Source of the DNA: Alphaproteobacteria bacterium
GTDB taxonomy: Bacteria > Pseudomonadota > Alphaproteobacteria > UBA828
Assembly: GCA_018668475.1 (NCBI GenBank)
Contig: JABJCZ010000107.1
Location: forward strand, 1 to 6,170
DNA length: 6,170 bases
Reading direction: 5' to 3'
Both the position numbers and the translations under genes were made by a program. The notes beneath the pieces were generated by a model. The model ran no database searches. It had not been told where the DNA came from and saw nothing but the letters and a program-made list of their open reading frames with translations. Positions within the stretch are counted from its first letter, which is position 1. Each line of letters starts with the position of its first letter. Positions 1 to 6,115 of the stretch are shown piece by piece.

Positions 1-1
1 C

Positions 2-232
2 TATAATTATCAAAAAAACAATACGTTCCCAGGACGGGAAGCACCGGGTATCAGTGTTTTCGCCAAAGATGAGGACGGGCGGATATACCACACCTATTCG
101 ACATTTTCGCGCGGGCTCGAGACCTTCATCGGCGCCTATGACCTGCTAGACATAGTCCCAAAGGGGCGCGATGAAGACGCGTTGGCACACGGCATGATGT
201 GGGTCCGGCTCCACGATTCATACGGTGATTAG
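2..232 (+). CDS. DUF899 family thioredoxin-like protein, C-terminal part (5' end outside window)
   Basis: The frame is open from the left edge to a TAG at 230-232 and gives the last 76 residues of a protein. Seen in the sequence: a stretch reading GISVFAKDEDGRIYHTYSTF, then RGLETFIGAYDLLDIVPKGR, and a C-terminus ending MMWVRLHDSYGD. This order (FxKD-DG-x-HTYSTxxRG, then GAYxxLDxxPKGRDE, then a WVRxHDxYG tail) is how I remember the C-terminus of the DUF899 family, cytosolic proteins with a predicted thioredoxin-like fold and no established reaction. The N-terminal half, where any redox-active cysteine would lie, is not in the window. The gene converges on the SDR at 283-1047 with 50 bp between the stop codons. 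Family assignment is confident; function is unknown. Confidence 0.85.
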   Translation, partial: YNYQKNNTFPGREAPGISVFAKDEDGRIYHTYSTFSRGLETFIGAYDLLDIVPKGRDEDALAHGMMWVRLHDSYGD

Positions 233-256
233 CCACAGCCGAACGCTCACGGGCGG

Positions 257-274
257 GTGCGGCGCAAACCGCGC
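257..274. terminator. Possible weak hairpin between convergent genes
   Basis: In the 50-bp gap between the two convergent stop codons, GTGCGG (257-262) can pair with CCGCGC (269-274) across the loop CGCAAA, with one G-T wobble. No T-run follows on either strand, so it is at best a weak or factor-assisted terminator. The gap is GC-rich, and a chance hairpin of this size is quite possible. Confidence 0.22.
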
Positions 275-282
275 GCCGGGGC

Positions 283-1047
283 CTAGCGCGGAAACGACGC
301 ACCGTTGATGTTGATGGAAGAGCCCGAGGCGTGGCGCGCCTTGCCAGTGGCAAGAAACACGATGGTATTGGCGATATCGTCCGGCGGCACCATTTCACCC
401 ATGGGCAGATCACGCAGCACGTAGTCCCACCCCACTTCTTCCGCGCCGGCGCGGGCCATTTCGGTATCGACCCAGCCCGGCGCGACCGAATAACAGGCGA
501 TGCCGTCGCCCCCCCAGCCGCGCGCGACGGTGCTGGTCAATGCGACCATGCCCCCCTTGGAGGCCGCGTAATGCGCATGAAAATGCGTATCACCACGAAA
601 AGCGGCGCGGCTGGTGACGTTGATGATGGCGCCATCTTTAGTACCGGCCTTGCGAAAGGTGCGGATGGCCTCACGGGTTAAATGCGCAGTCGCCATCAGG
701 TTGATCTGCAGTGTCCGCGCCCATGCGGCTTGCCATGTCGCGAAATCATCATCCACGTTTATCGGTTCATAAACGCCGGCATTATTGACCAGCACATCAA
801 TGCGCCCGCGCCAGGCCAGCGCATCGACCCACAATTGCTGAATGGCCACATCGTCCATGAGATCTGCCGCAAGCAGATGGCAGCGCTCGGTGCCCACGTC
901 TTTGGCCAGCGCACGAGCAGCGTCGTGGCTTTGCCCGTAGTGGAGAATGACCTCGCCGCCGGCTTCGACTGCCTTGCGCACTGTTGCAGCGCCGATGCCG
1001 CGGCTGCCGCCGGTAACTAATAGTACCTTGCTGTCCAGATCGCCCAT
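283..1047 (-). CDS. SDR family NAD(P)-dependent oxidoreductase (FabG-like)
   Basis: Complete 254-residue classical short-chain dehydrogenase/reductase, of normal family length, that should be cytosolic and oxidise or reduce an alcohol/carbonyl pair with NAD(P)(H). Visible motifs: the dinucleotide-binding TGGSRGIG at residues 12-19; D62 after beta-4; NNAG at 88-91; the structural Asn N116; catalytic S146 in NVTSRAA; the YxxxK pair Y160 and K164; and PG at 190-191. The second beta-strand ends in HYGQS without the acidic residue typical of NAD-specific enzymes, and R16 lies in the glycine loop, so NADP(H) preference is plausible (inference). The ATG at 1047-1045 has GAGGGA (1061-1056 on the minus strand) 8 nt upstream. 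It is transcribed divergently from the GMC oxidoreductase and may serve the same pathway. The substrate cannot be told; annotation as 3-oxoacyl-ACP reductase would be over-specific. Confidence 0.93.
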   Translation of the reverse strand: MGDLDSKVLLVTGGSRGIGAATVRKAVEAGGEVILHYGQSHDAARALAKDVGTERCHLLAADLMDDVAIQQLWVDALAWRGRIDVLVNNAGVYEPINVDDDFATWQAAWARTLQINLMATAHLTREAIRTFRKAGTKDGAIINVTSRAAFRGDTHFHAHYAASKGGMVALTSTVARGWGGDGIACYSVAPGWVDTEMARAGAEEVGWDYVLRDLPMGEMVPPDDIANTIVFLATGKARHASGSSININGASFPR

Positions 1048-1097
1048 TTCGCTTGTCCCTCGCCCGTGTCAAAATCAGACCCAACCCGTATCGTAAC

Positions 1098-1127
1098 CCG
1101 GCGCACGGGGCAACACTGCCGGCGCAC
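1098..1127. promoter_or_regulatory. 9-bp direct repeat in the divergent spacer, candidate operator
   Basis: The spacer between the SDR start (1047, minus) and the GMC start (1156, plus) contains CCGGCGCAC at 1098-1106 and again at 1119-1127. The copies are 21 bp apart start to start, about two turns of the helix, which is the spacing expected if one protein binds both on the same DNA face. No convincing -35/-10 pair was found on either strand. The regulatory role is inference; a chance repeat in GC-rich DNA is a real alternative. Confidence 0.3.
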
Positions 1128-1141
1128 AGCTGGCATAAAAC

Positions 1142-1147
1142 AGGGGA
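1142..1147 (+). promoter_or_regulatory. Ribosome binding site that selects the GTG start of the GMC gene
   Basis: AGGGGA at 1142-1147 lies 8 nt before the GTG at 1156-1158. The frame is also open upstream to another GTG at 1066. However, the residues that would be added are unlike the N-terminus of GMC proteins, and starting at 1156 gives a protein beginning [15 protein letters not shown], where the FAD-binding strand should start. Confidence 0.6.
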
Positions 1148-1155
1148 TCGGCCCG

Positions 1156-2751
1156 GTGAAGACGTTTGACTATGTGATTGTAGGTGCTGGCTCGGCTGGC
1201 TGCGTGCTCGCCAATCGCCTGAGCGAAAGCGGGAAGTATTCGGTTGCCCTACTGGAGGCTGGCGGCGCGGATCGTAATCCGTGGATTCATATTCCTGTTG
1301 GCTACGTCAAAACCATGGCGATGCCCGGTGTGAACTGGCTGTTTGACACCGAGCCCGAGGCCTATACCTATGACCGGCCGATCCCGGTGCCGCGCGGGCG
1401 CGGGCTGGGTGGCTCGTCATCGATCAATGCCATGGTCTATGTGCGAGGTCAGGCCCAAGACTATGACGGCTGGGCGCAGTTCGGCAATCGCGGGTGGGGC
1501 TACGACGACGTGCTGCCCTATTTCAAAAAAGCCGAGAACCGCGAGACTGGCGGCAATGAGTATCGCGGCACGGGCGGGCCGTTGAATGTCGCCGAAAGCC
1601 GCCAGACCTATCCCTTTATGGATGACCTGATCACCGGCGCTGAGCAGATTGGCCATGGTCGGGCAGCGGATTACAACGGCGCGTCGCAGCAGGGCTTCAA
1701 CTACTTTCAAGTGACCCAGAAAAACGGCCTCAGATGGAGCGCGGCGCGCGCCTACCTCAACCCCGCCAAGGGACGCGCGAATCTGACGATCATTACCCAC
1801 GCCCACGCCACAAGGGTTCTCTTTGAAGGCAAGCGCGCAAGCGGCGTGCGCTACCTGCGCAAGGGCCGCGAGACGGATGTGATGGCCGGGCGCGAGGTGA
1901 TTCTTGCCGCAGGCGCCGTGCAATCCCCGCAACTGCTAGAGCTTTCCGGCGTCGGCGAACCCAATGTGCTATCGGACCACGGAATTGACCTGCACCACGC
2001 GCTGCCCGGCGTTGGTGAGAACCATCAGGACCATTACATCGCCCGCGTCGTCTGGCGTGCCACCCGGCGGGAGACCCTGAACGAGCAGTTGCGCTGGCCC
2101 GGGCTCATCCAACAGGCGCTCAAGTTTGCGCTGTTCCGGCGCGGCTCACTCACGGTCACCGCAGGGTTGATTGCTGGGTTTGTCAAAAGCGATGAGGCGC
2201 TGGCGTCGCCCGATATCCAGTACCACATTGCCCACGCGAGTTTTGCCGACCCTAAAAAGCGCACGCTGGACAAGTGGCCCGGACTGACCTTCGGGCCCTG
2301 CCAATTGCGGCCCGAGAGCCGGGGCTCGATCCATATCAAGTCTGCCGACCCCATGGCGCATCCCGCGATCCGGCCGAATTTTTTGAGCACTGAGACCGAC
2401 CGGCGCACGCTGGTCGCTGGCATTCGCATGGCCCGCGACATGATGACGGCACCGGCCATTGTGCCGTGGATCGAGTCTGAGCTATTGCCCGGCGCAGACA
2501 TGCAAAGCGACGACGAGTTGCTGGACTTTGCCCGCCGCACCGGCTCCACGCTCTATCACCCCGTGGGCACCTGCAAGATGGGCTCGGACACGATGGCGGT
2601 GGTTGATGACGAGCTGCGGGTCCACGGGCTTGCTGGCCTGCGGGTTATTGATGCCTCCATCATGCCGCGCCTCGTCTCGGGCAATACCAATGCACCGACC
2701 ATCATGATAGCTGAAAAAGGCGCAGATATGGTGCTGGCCGCCGCCAGCTGA
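1156..2751 (+). CDS. GMC family FAD-dependent oxidoreductase (choline/alcohol dehydrogenase-like)
   Basis: A 531-residue glucose-methanol-choline family flavoenzyme, normal for bacterial members, that would oxidise an alcohol to an aldehyde or ketone and pass electrons to an acceptor. Seen: the ADP-binding GAGSAG at residues 10-15 with E34 ending the second beta-strand; GMC signature 1 around 81-91 ([11 protein letters not shown]); GMC signature 2 at about 253-267, ending QLLELSGVG; and a C-terminal active-site block with H468 in [11 protein letters not shown] and the Asn-rich GNTNAPT at 509-515, giving the His/Asn pair typical of choline oxidase-type enzymes. There is no signal peptide, so it is probably cytosolic or peripheral. 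I chose the GTG start at 1156 over the upstream GTG at 1066 because of the ribosome binding site and N-terminal fit. The hydrolase gene starts 60 bp downstream and is probably in the same operon. It resembles BetA and AlkJ in general layout, but the substrate is not determinable and no symbol is given. Confidence 0.93.
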   Translation: MKTFDYVIVGAGSAGCVLANRLSESGKYSVALLEAGGADRNPWIHIPVGYVKTMAMPGVNWLFDTEPEAYTYDRPIPVPRGRGLGGSSSINAMVYVRGQAQDYDGWAQFGNRGWGYDDVLPYFKKAENRETGGNEYRGTGGPLNVAESRQTYPFMDDLITGAEQIGHGRAADYNGASQQGFNYFQVTQKNGLRWSAARAYLNPAKGRANLTIITHAHATRVLFEGKRASGVRYLRKGRETDVMAGREVILAAGAVQSPQLLELSGVGEPNVLSDHGIDLHHALPGVGENHQDHYIARVVWRATRRETLNEQLRWPGLIQQALKFALFRRGSLTVTAGLIAGFVKSDEALASPDIQYHIAHASFADPKKRTLDKWPGLTFGPCQLRPESRGSIHIKSADPMAHPAIRPNFLSTETDRRTLVAGIRMARDMMTAPAIVPWIESELLPGADMQSDDELLDFARRTGSTLYHPVGTCKMGSDTMAVVDDELRVHGLAGLRVIDASIMPRLVSGNTNAPTIMIAEKGADMVLAAAS

Positions 2752-2811
2752 TTTGCACGGTAAAAATCGGCACGACAAGACACGCACACGACATATTGGG
2801 GAGTTCATTCC

Positions 2812-3774
2812 ATGCAAGTTGATCAAGACACCCGGGTCCTGCTGGATGAGCTTGAAGCCGCCACCGCCGCGAGCGACCTACCGCCGCCATGGGAGCGCCC
2901 CGTCGACGATGTGCGCGATGACTTCATGGCGCTCTCGAAATCATTGGCCGGGCCGGGTCCGCAGGTGCTCAAAGTCGAGAACCGTGAAATTGCCGGGCCG
3001 GATGGCCGCACCATCCTGATCCGCATCTACTGGCCGAAGGAGGCTGACGCCGGCGAACCGTTGCCGGTCATGGCCTACTTCCACGGCAGTGGATTTGTCG
3101 TGCTTGGGCTCGACAGCCACGACGCTGCCTGCCGAGGGCTTTGTGTCGAATCAGGGGCCATCATCGTCGCCGCGCAATACTGCAAGGCGCCGGAGCACAA
3201 GTTTCCCGCCCCAGTCGATGATGCATGGGCCGCCCTTGGCTGGGTGACCGACAACTGCGCCACACTAGGCGCGGACCCGGCGCGCATCTCGGTCGGCGGA
3301 GATTCCGCCGGTGCCAACCTCGCGACCGTTGTTGCCCAGCGCGCCAAGGCGGCGGGTGCGCCGGCGCTCGCCTGTCAGTTACTGGTCTACCCGGTCTGCG
3401 AAATGGAATTCGCACAGCCGTCGTACGACACCTTCGCGGAAGGCTACAACCTCACCCGTGACATGATGTTCTGGTTCCGCGGCCTCTATCTGCGCGATGA
3501 AGCCGACCGCACCAACCCGGAAGCAGCGCCTGCGAATGCCGCTGACCTTTCAGGCCTGCCGCCGGCAGTAGTGGTCGCCGCCGAATGCGATGTGCTGGTG
3601 GACGAAGGCGCGGCCTATGCTGATCGGCTTCGCGCTGCCGGCGTTTCGGTGGATTACCAGCTGCACCCGGGGCAGATTCACGGCTTCTGGGGTTTTCATG
3701 AGCGCCTGCCGCGCTCGGCCCAGGCCCACGCCGCAGCCGGCACCGCCCTGCGACGGCTTTTCAGTACCGCCTGA
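2812..3774 (+). CDS. Alpha/beta hydrolase, hormone-sensitive-lipase (HSL) type esterase
   Basis: Complete 320-residue carboxylesterase-like protein of the HSL (family IV) group, expected to be a cytosolic serine hydrolase of short-chain esters. Seen: the oxyanion-hole segment FHGSGF with H91-G94; the variant YCKAPEHKFPAPVDDAW at about 123-139; the nucleophile motif GDSAG with S165; the catalytic acid D260 in AECDVLVDEG; and the catalytic His H290 in QIHGF. Spacing of the triad is normal for the family. The usual oxyanion motif is HGGG, and here the second Gly is Ser (HGSG). The usual YRLAPEHxFPA reads YCKAPEHKFPA. The ATG has GGGGAG (2798-2803) 8 nt upstream. It follows the GMC oxidoreductase by 60 bp on the same strand, with no terminator seen between them, so co-transcription is likely. 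A link in which the esterase frees the alcohol that the GMC enzyme oxidises is inference. Confidence 0.93.
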   Translation: MQVDQDTRVLLDELEAATAASDLPPPWERPVDDVRDDFMALSKSLAGPGPQVLKVENREIAGPDGRTILIRIYWPKEADAGEPLPVMAYFHGSGFVVLGLDSHDAACRGLCVESGAIIVAAQYCKAPEHKFPAPVDDAWAALGWVTDNCATLGADPARISVGGDSAGANLATVVAQRAKAAGAPALACQLLVYPVCEMEFAQPSYDTFAEGYNLTRDMMFWFRGLYLRDEADRTNPEAAPANAADLSGLPPAVVVAAECDVLVDEGAAYADRLRAAGVSVDYQLHPGQIHGFWGFHERLPRSAQAHAAAGTALRRLFSTA

Positions 3775-3788
3775 GCCCGCGTCGCCGC

Positions 3789-3815
3789 TCGGCCAGCGTG
3801 GGCCGATCAATTTTT
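3789..3815 (+). terminator. Probable intrinsic terminator of the GMC-hydrolase operon
   Basis: Fourteen bases after the hydrolase stop, TCGGCC (3789-3794) pairs perfectly with GGCCGA (3801-3806) around the 6-nt loop AGCGTG. Five T residues follow at 3811-3815 after TCAA. The short but GC-rich stem and nearby T-run fit a Rho-independent terminator in the plus direction. The four-base gap before the T-run makes it less than ideal. Confidence 0.5.
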
Positions 3816-3863
3816 ACGAATCGGGGCGCTGACGGCCGATACTGAATTGCGTGAGCAGGCGCT

Positions 3864-3908
3864 GGCGCGAGCCAGAGAAATCAGCAATGTTCTGCCCTGG
3901 CTCGCGCC
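3864..3908. repeat. Perfect 12-bp inverted repeat, long hairpin
   Basis: GGCGCGAGCCAG (3864-3875) is the exact reverse complement of CTGGCTCGCGCC (3897-3908). Inside the 21-nt loop, AGAA (3876-3879) can pair with TTCT (3890-3893), extending the structure. It sits between the plus operon and the minus-strand peptidoglycan-binding-like gene and begins 6 nt past the second, downstream TAG (3915-3917) of that gene's frame. No T-run follows in either direction. It could be a factor-assisted bidirectional terminator, an mRNA-stabilising 3' hairpin or one copy of a dispersed palindromic element; the window alone cannot decide. Confidence 0.5.
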
Positions 3909-3914
3909 TTGACC

Positions 3915-4031
3915 CTATGATGCAGGGTGCAGCCCTCGCCGTCTGATCTCCTCGTCCATCATAGATGCAATTCCATTCATGCGCCTGAAAAATGTGATGA
4001 TCTCCGGGTCGACTTTGGCTCCATAATTCTG
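3915..4031 (-). other. In-frame coding-like extension beyond the stop of the peptidoglycan-binding-like gene
   Basis: Immediately after the TAG at 4034-4032 the same frame continues for 38 codons to a second TAG at 3917-3915. The peptide starts QNYGAKVDPEIITFF, continues with a helix-like charged segment (RRMNGIASMMDEEIRRRG) and ends LHPAS. It looks protein-like, not random: an amphipathic helix with a DEE/RRR charge pattern. The first codon after the stop is CAG, and a single C-to-T change in a CAG codon would create the TAG itself. Possible explanations are a recent nonsense mutation cutting off the C-terminus, amber readthrough, a sequencing error, or chance. Confidence 0.4.
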
Positions 4032-4841
4032 CTAGCCCCGTATCCCACCAGGAAAAAAATTAGGCCCCGAATATTGCGATGAACTGTCTTCTTCGATCTC
4101 CCGGAGGCGATGGTTTCTATAGTCTTCCGGGGTCGGCGGCGTCGGTAAAGTGTCCTCGAAGCGCATGCCGGGGGGCGGGCCACCATATGGTGCCCATGCT
4201 TGCTCCCATTTGTATTTTCTCGCTAGAAAGCTCGGATGATGCTCGGCGTGGCCAAACGGCCCGCCCTCGCTGGGGACGGAGTCTTCAGTCGGTCGGGTCA
4301 CCTTCCCCTCATCCACATCCTTCATTGCGACGGTCTCGGCGAGGCGGGTGTGGAGGGCATCGCCGTCGGTCATGCCGGCGAAGGCTTTATTGACGAGCTG
4401 GAGGGAGGCTCGATTGAGACCGCCCTCGCGGTCGGCCTCAGTGGGTTTGGTGGTGTGCAGGTAGCCAAGGCGCCGGAGTGTGCCATCGATCACGGCGGCA
4501 TCCCCCGGCACTGACAGCTCGCCCTTCCGCACCGTGCCCTGCAATGGAAGGGCTTCGAGCGGGCGCTTGGGTATCACCCCCTGCCTCTTCATCAGGTCGG
4601 CGCGAAGCACGCGCTCGGTGGCGCCGTCCTTCTCCATTGTGGCGTCGGGGAAAAGGCCCTGCTTCTGCTGGTAGCGACGGATGGCCGCCATCATGCCGCT
4701 ATCGGGGAAGCCGGTGATTTCGCCCTGGTCCGGCTTGTATTCGCCGACGGCGATGAGCCCCTGTTTGGCGGCGATCACGGAGTCAGGATCGCGGGCGCCG
4801 GAGGGGGAAATACTGTCTTTGAGTCGTGGGGGGATGAACAT
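4032..4841 (-). CDS. Protein with two peptidoglycan-binding-like repeats
   Basis: A 269-residue protein beginning MFIPPRLKDS. Residues about 18-82 look like a peptidoglycan-binding-type three-helix repeat: a DPDSVIAAKQGLIAVGEY helix, a PDSGMMAAIRRYQQKQGL helix containing the typical FQ/YQ-x-x-x-GL pattern, and a closing ATERVLRADL helix. A second, weaker repeat spans about 113-172 (DAAVIDGTLRRLGYL, then NRASLQLVNKAF). The rest is polar, with a Pro-rich linker at about 219-241 (PYGGPPPG, then LPTPPTPEDY) and an acidic segment near the end. I see no signal peptide, membrane helix or catalytic domain. Its role is unknown; wall binding is suggested only by the repeats. An upstream in-frame ATG at 4895 would add 18 residues but lacks a placed ribosome binding site. 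The frame reopens after the TAG, so the ancestral protein may have been longer. Confidence 0.75.
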   Translation of the reverse strand: MFIPPRLKDSISPSGARDPDSVIAAKQGLIAVGEYKPDQGEITGFPDSGMMAAIRRYQQKQGLFPDATMEKDGATERVLRADLMKRQGVIPKRPLEALPLQGTVRKGELSVPGDAAVIDGTLRRLGYLHTTKPTEADREGGLNRASLQLVNKAFAGMTDGDALHTRLAETVAMKDVDEGKVTRPTEDSVPSEGGPFGHAEHHPSFLARKYKWEQAWAPYGGPPPGMRFEDTLPTPPTPEDYRNHRLREIEEDSSSQYSGPNFFPGGIRG

Positions 4842-4848
4842 GAATGGT

Positions 4849-4855
4849 CCTCTCT
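4849..4855 (-). promoter_or_regulatory. Ribosome binding site that selects the 4841 start
   Basis: On the minus strand AGAGAGG (4855-4849) lies 7 nt upstream of the ATG at 4841-4839. This favours the MFIPPRLK start over the ATG at 4895, whose upstream sequence has no purine-rich site at the right distance. Confidence 0.6.
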
Positions 4856-4895
4856 GTGCGTTAAGCCAATTCAGGAGGACTCCTATAATATACAC

Positions 4896-5214
4896 ATGTT
4901 CGATGATTACCAGAAGTAGAAAATGTCAATATAGGGGGAAATTCAAAAACATCCATAATTGGGCCGAATATTCCTGTAGTGGGTTGATTTTTCTTATTTT
5001 TTTGTGCGTGAATTAATTTCACTTTTGGTCCGTTTGGCACACTAAACGGGCGCAAAACACGAAAAGACAGGCCGCTTCAGGAGAATGCCTATAGCCATGC
5101 GTGCAGCGGGGCGCGCGGTTCAGCGCGCGGCAAGCAGTCAAATGCGAATATTGATGTTTGTTAAAGGCGTGCAGGACGGTGACTGCGCCGACGCCAGTGG
5201 GCCGTGCGTAGGTG
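4896..5214. other. Gene-free AT-rich spacer
   Basis: No convincing gene is seen between the peptidoglycan-binding-like gene and the radical SAM gene. The part up to about 5060 is clearly AT-rich compared with everything around it, including a T-run at 4986-5003. It contains an imperfect dyad GTGAA-TTAAT-TTCAC (5008-5022), which overlaps the 8-bp palindrome AATTAATT (5011-5018). A second dyad has arms 5028-5035 and 5044-5051 (CCGTTT/AAACGG core, 8-nt loop). Beyond it the DNA is GC-rich again, with GCGCGC arms at 5111-5116 and 5123-5128 that could form a hairpin downstream of the radical SAM stop, but without a T-run. On the plus strand TATAAT at 4884-4889 is a perfect -10 with only a poor -35. 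Confidence 0.6.
4903..4929 (-). promoter_or_regulatory. Candidate promoter of the peptidoglycan-binding-like gene
   Basis: The minus strand carries a perfect TTGACA (4929-4924). At 15 bp spacing follows AATCAT (4908-4903), which matches TATAAT at four of six positions. Transcription would begin near 4896 and leave a leader of about 55 nt before the ATG at 4841. The spacing is shorter than the usual 17 bp, so this is tentative. TATATT (4892-4887) is a better -10 but has no good -35 at the right distance. Confidence 0.3.
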
Positions 5215-6102
5215 CTACAGGCCGCGTTGCTGAGGCGTGCGCAACTGCACCATGCCAGTGCGGGCGAGGGCCAGCACTTCCAGCAGCGGCGCCTTGTCTT
5301 TCGGCAACACGCCCGCCAGTGGTAGCGAATTGGACGCGTGATTTGAGCGAAAGATGACCGGACGTGACGGCGCCAGCAACTCGATCAGACGGGTCTGTTC
5401 GGCTAGCATGCCGGCGTCGTCCTGCTCCTCAAACGTGCCGCCGTGGCGCTCAAAGCGGGCGATGAAATCAGCCCGGCGAGACGGAACGAGCCCAAGCTGT
5501 AGCGTCGAGAGGTAGTTTGGGGCAAAGCGATTGATCAGCTCGGCCGTACCATCGATGTGCGCGTCCGATCGGCCAACACCGCCGAGACCAAGAATCACGG
5601 TGGCGGAAATCTTCATGCCGGCGGCACGGGCTTTCTCCAGCCCTTCGACCATGACGTCCTGCGTCGCCCCCTTGGTGATGCGCTTGAGGATTTCGTCCGA
5701 GCCGGATTCAACACCGTAGTAAAGCAGCGTCAGCCCGGCCTCGCGCAGGCGGGTCAGCTCATCGACGCTCTTGTTGATGAGGTTGGCCGGCAGCGCATAG
5801 GACGTTACGCGCTGCAGATCAGGCAGCCGGGCTCGCAGATGGCTGAGGATGGCGAGCAGATCATCCGTTTCGCGGACCAGCGCATCGCCATCTGCCAGAA
5901 ACACCCGGTGCGCCTGCGGCCAGGCCTGTGCCGCCTGGTCAATATCGGCGAAGACATCATCCAGCGGCCGCGCCACATACTCCTTCGTGCGATACATATC
6001 GCAATAGGAGCAACGGTTGAAACTGCACCCGAGCGTCGCCTGAATGATCAGGTTGTTGCCTTCGGACGGTGGCCGCCAAAGCGGCATGTTGTAGTCGAGC
6101 AT
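5215..6102 (-). CDS. Radical SAM protein with CX4CX2C cluster motif
   Basis: A 295-residue protein with a radical SAM core, expected to bind a [4Fe-4S] cluster and cleave S-adenosylmethionine. Seen: N-terminal MPLWRPPSEG at residues 6-15; TLGCSFNRCSYCDMY with cluster cysteines C26, C31 and C34; GVESGSD at 130-136, the SAM-contacting strand seen in COG1032/Elp3-like members; and ILGLGG at 170-175. The cluster spacing is CX4CX2C, one residue longer than the classical CX3CX2C. I recall bacterial proteins with a similar MPLYRPPSEA...GCSxNxCxFCxMY block, so this is probably a subfamily trait and not damage. There is no B12-binding domain and no obvious C-terminal auxiliary cluster. The ATG at 6102 was preferred over an upstream TTG (6153) because the latter lies inside the preceding reading frame, which ends 13 bp before 6102. 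No strong ribosome binding site is visible. The substrate is unknown. Confidence 0.88.
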   Translation of the reverse strand: MLDYNMPLWRPPSEGNNLIIQATLGCSFNRCSYCDMYRTKEYVARPLDDVFADIDQAAQAWPQAHRVFLADGDALVRETDDLLAILSHLRARLPDLQRVTSYALPANLINKSVDELTRLREAGLTLLYYGVESGSDEILKRITKGATQDVMVEGLEKARAAGMKISATVILGLGGVGRSDAHIDGTAELINRFAPNYLSTLQLGLVPSRRADFIARFERHGGTFEEQDDAGMLAEQTRLIELLAPSRPVIFRSNHASNSLPLAGVLPKDKAPLLEVLALARTGMVQLRTPQQRGL

Positions 6103-6115
6103 CTGGCGTCGTTGC

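Noticed and set aside
1067..1072. TTGACA on the minus strand as -35 box of the SDR gene
   Set aside because: It lies only 19 bp from the start codon, so the matching -10 would fall on the ATG itself.
1066..1155. Upstream GTG start that would lengthen the GMC oxidoreductase by 30 residues
   Set aside because: The added residues are basic, unlike any GMC N-terminus or signal peptide, and the GTG at 1156 has a well-placed AGGGGA and begins right at the FAD-binding strand.
1417..1932. Long minus-strand frame inside the GMC gene (and a similar one at 2034-2549)
   Set aside because: Both are antisense shadows of a strongly supported coding sequence in GC-rich DNA and contain no known motif.
4839..4895. 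ATG at 4895 as the start of the peptidoglycan-binding-like protein
   Set aside because: It has no ribosome binding site and would be at the very 5' end of the transcript predicted from the candidate promoter. The ATG at 4841 has AGAGAGG at 7 nt.
4986..5003. T-run as an intrinsic terminator on the plus strand
   Set aside because: No stable GC-rich stem directly precedes it; only a weak CC/GG pairing is possible.
4681..5016. Plus-strand 111-codon reading frame
   Set aside because: Its first half is antisense to the peptidoglycan-binding-like gene and the second half is AT-rich spacer. There is no ribosome binding site and no recognisable domain.
5085..5357. Plus-strand 90-codon reading frame
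   Set aside because: More than half lies antisense to the radical SAM gene, the composition is rich in Ala, Arg, Cys and Pro as in shadow frames, and the AGGAGA is only one base before its ATG.
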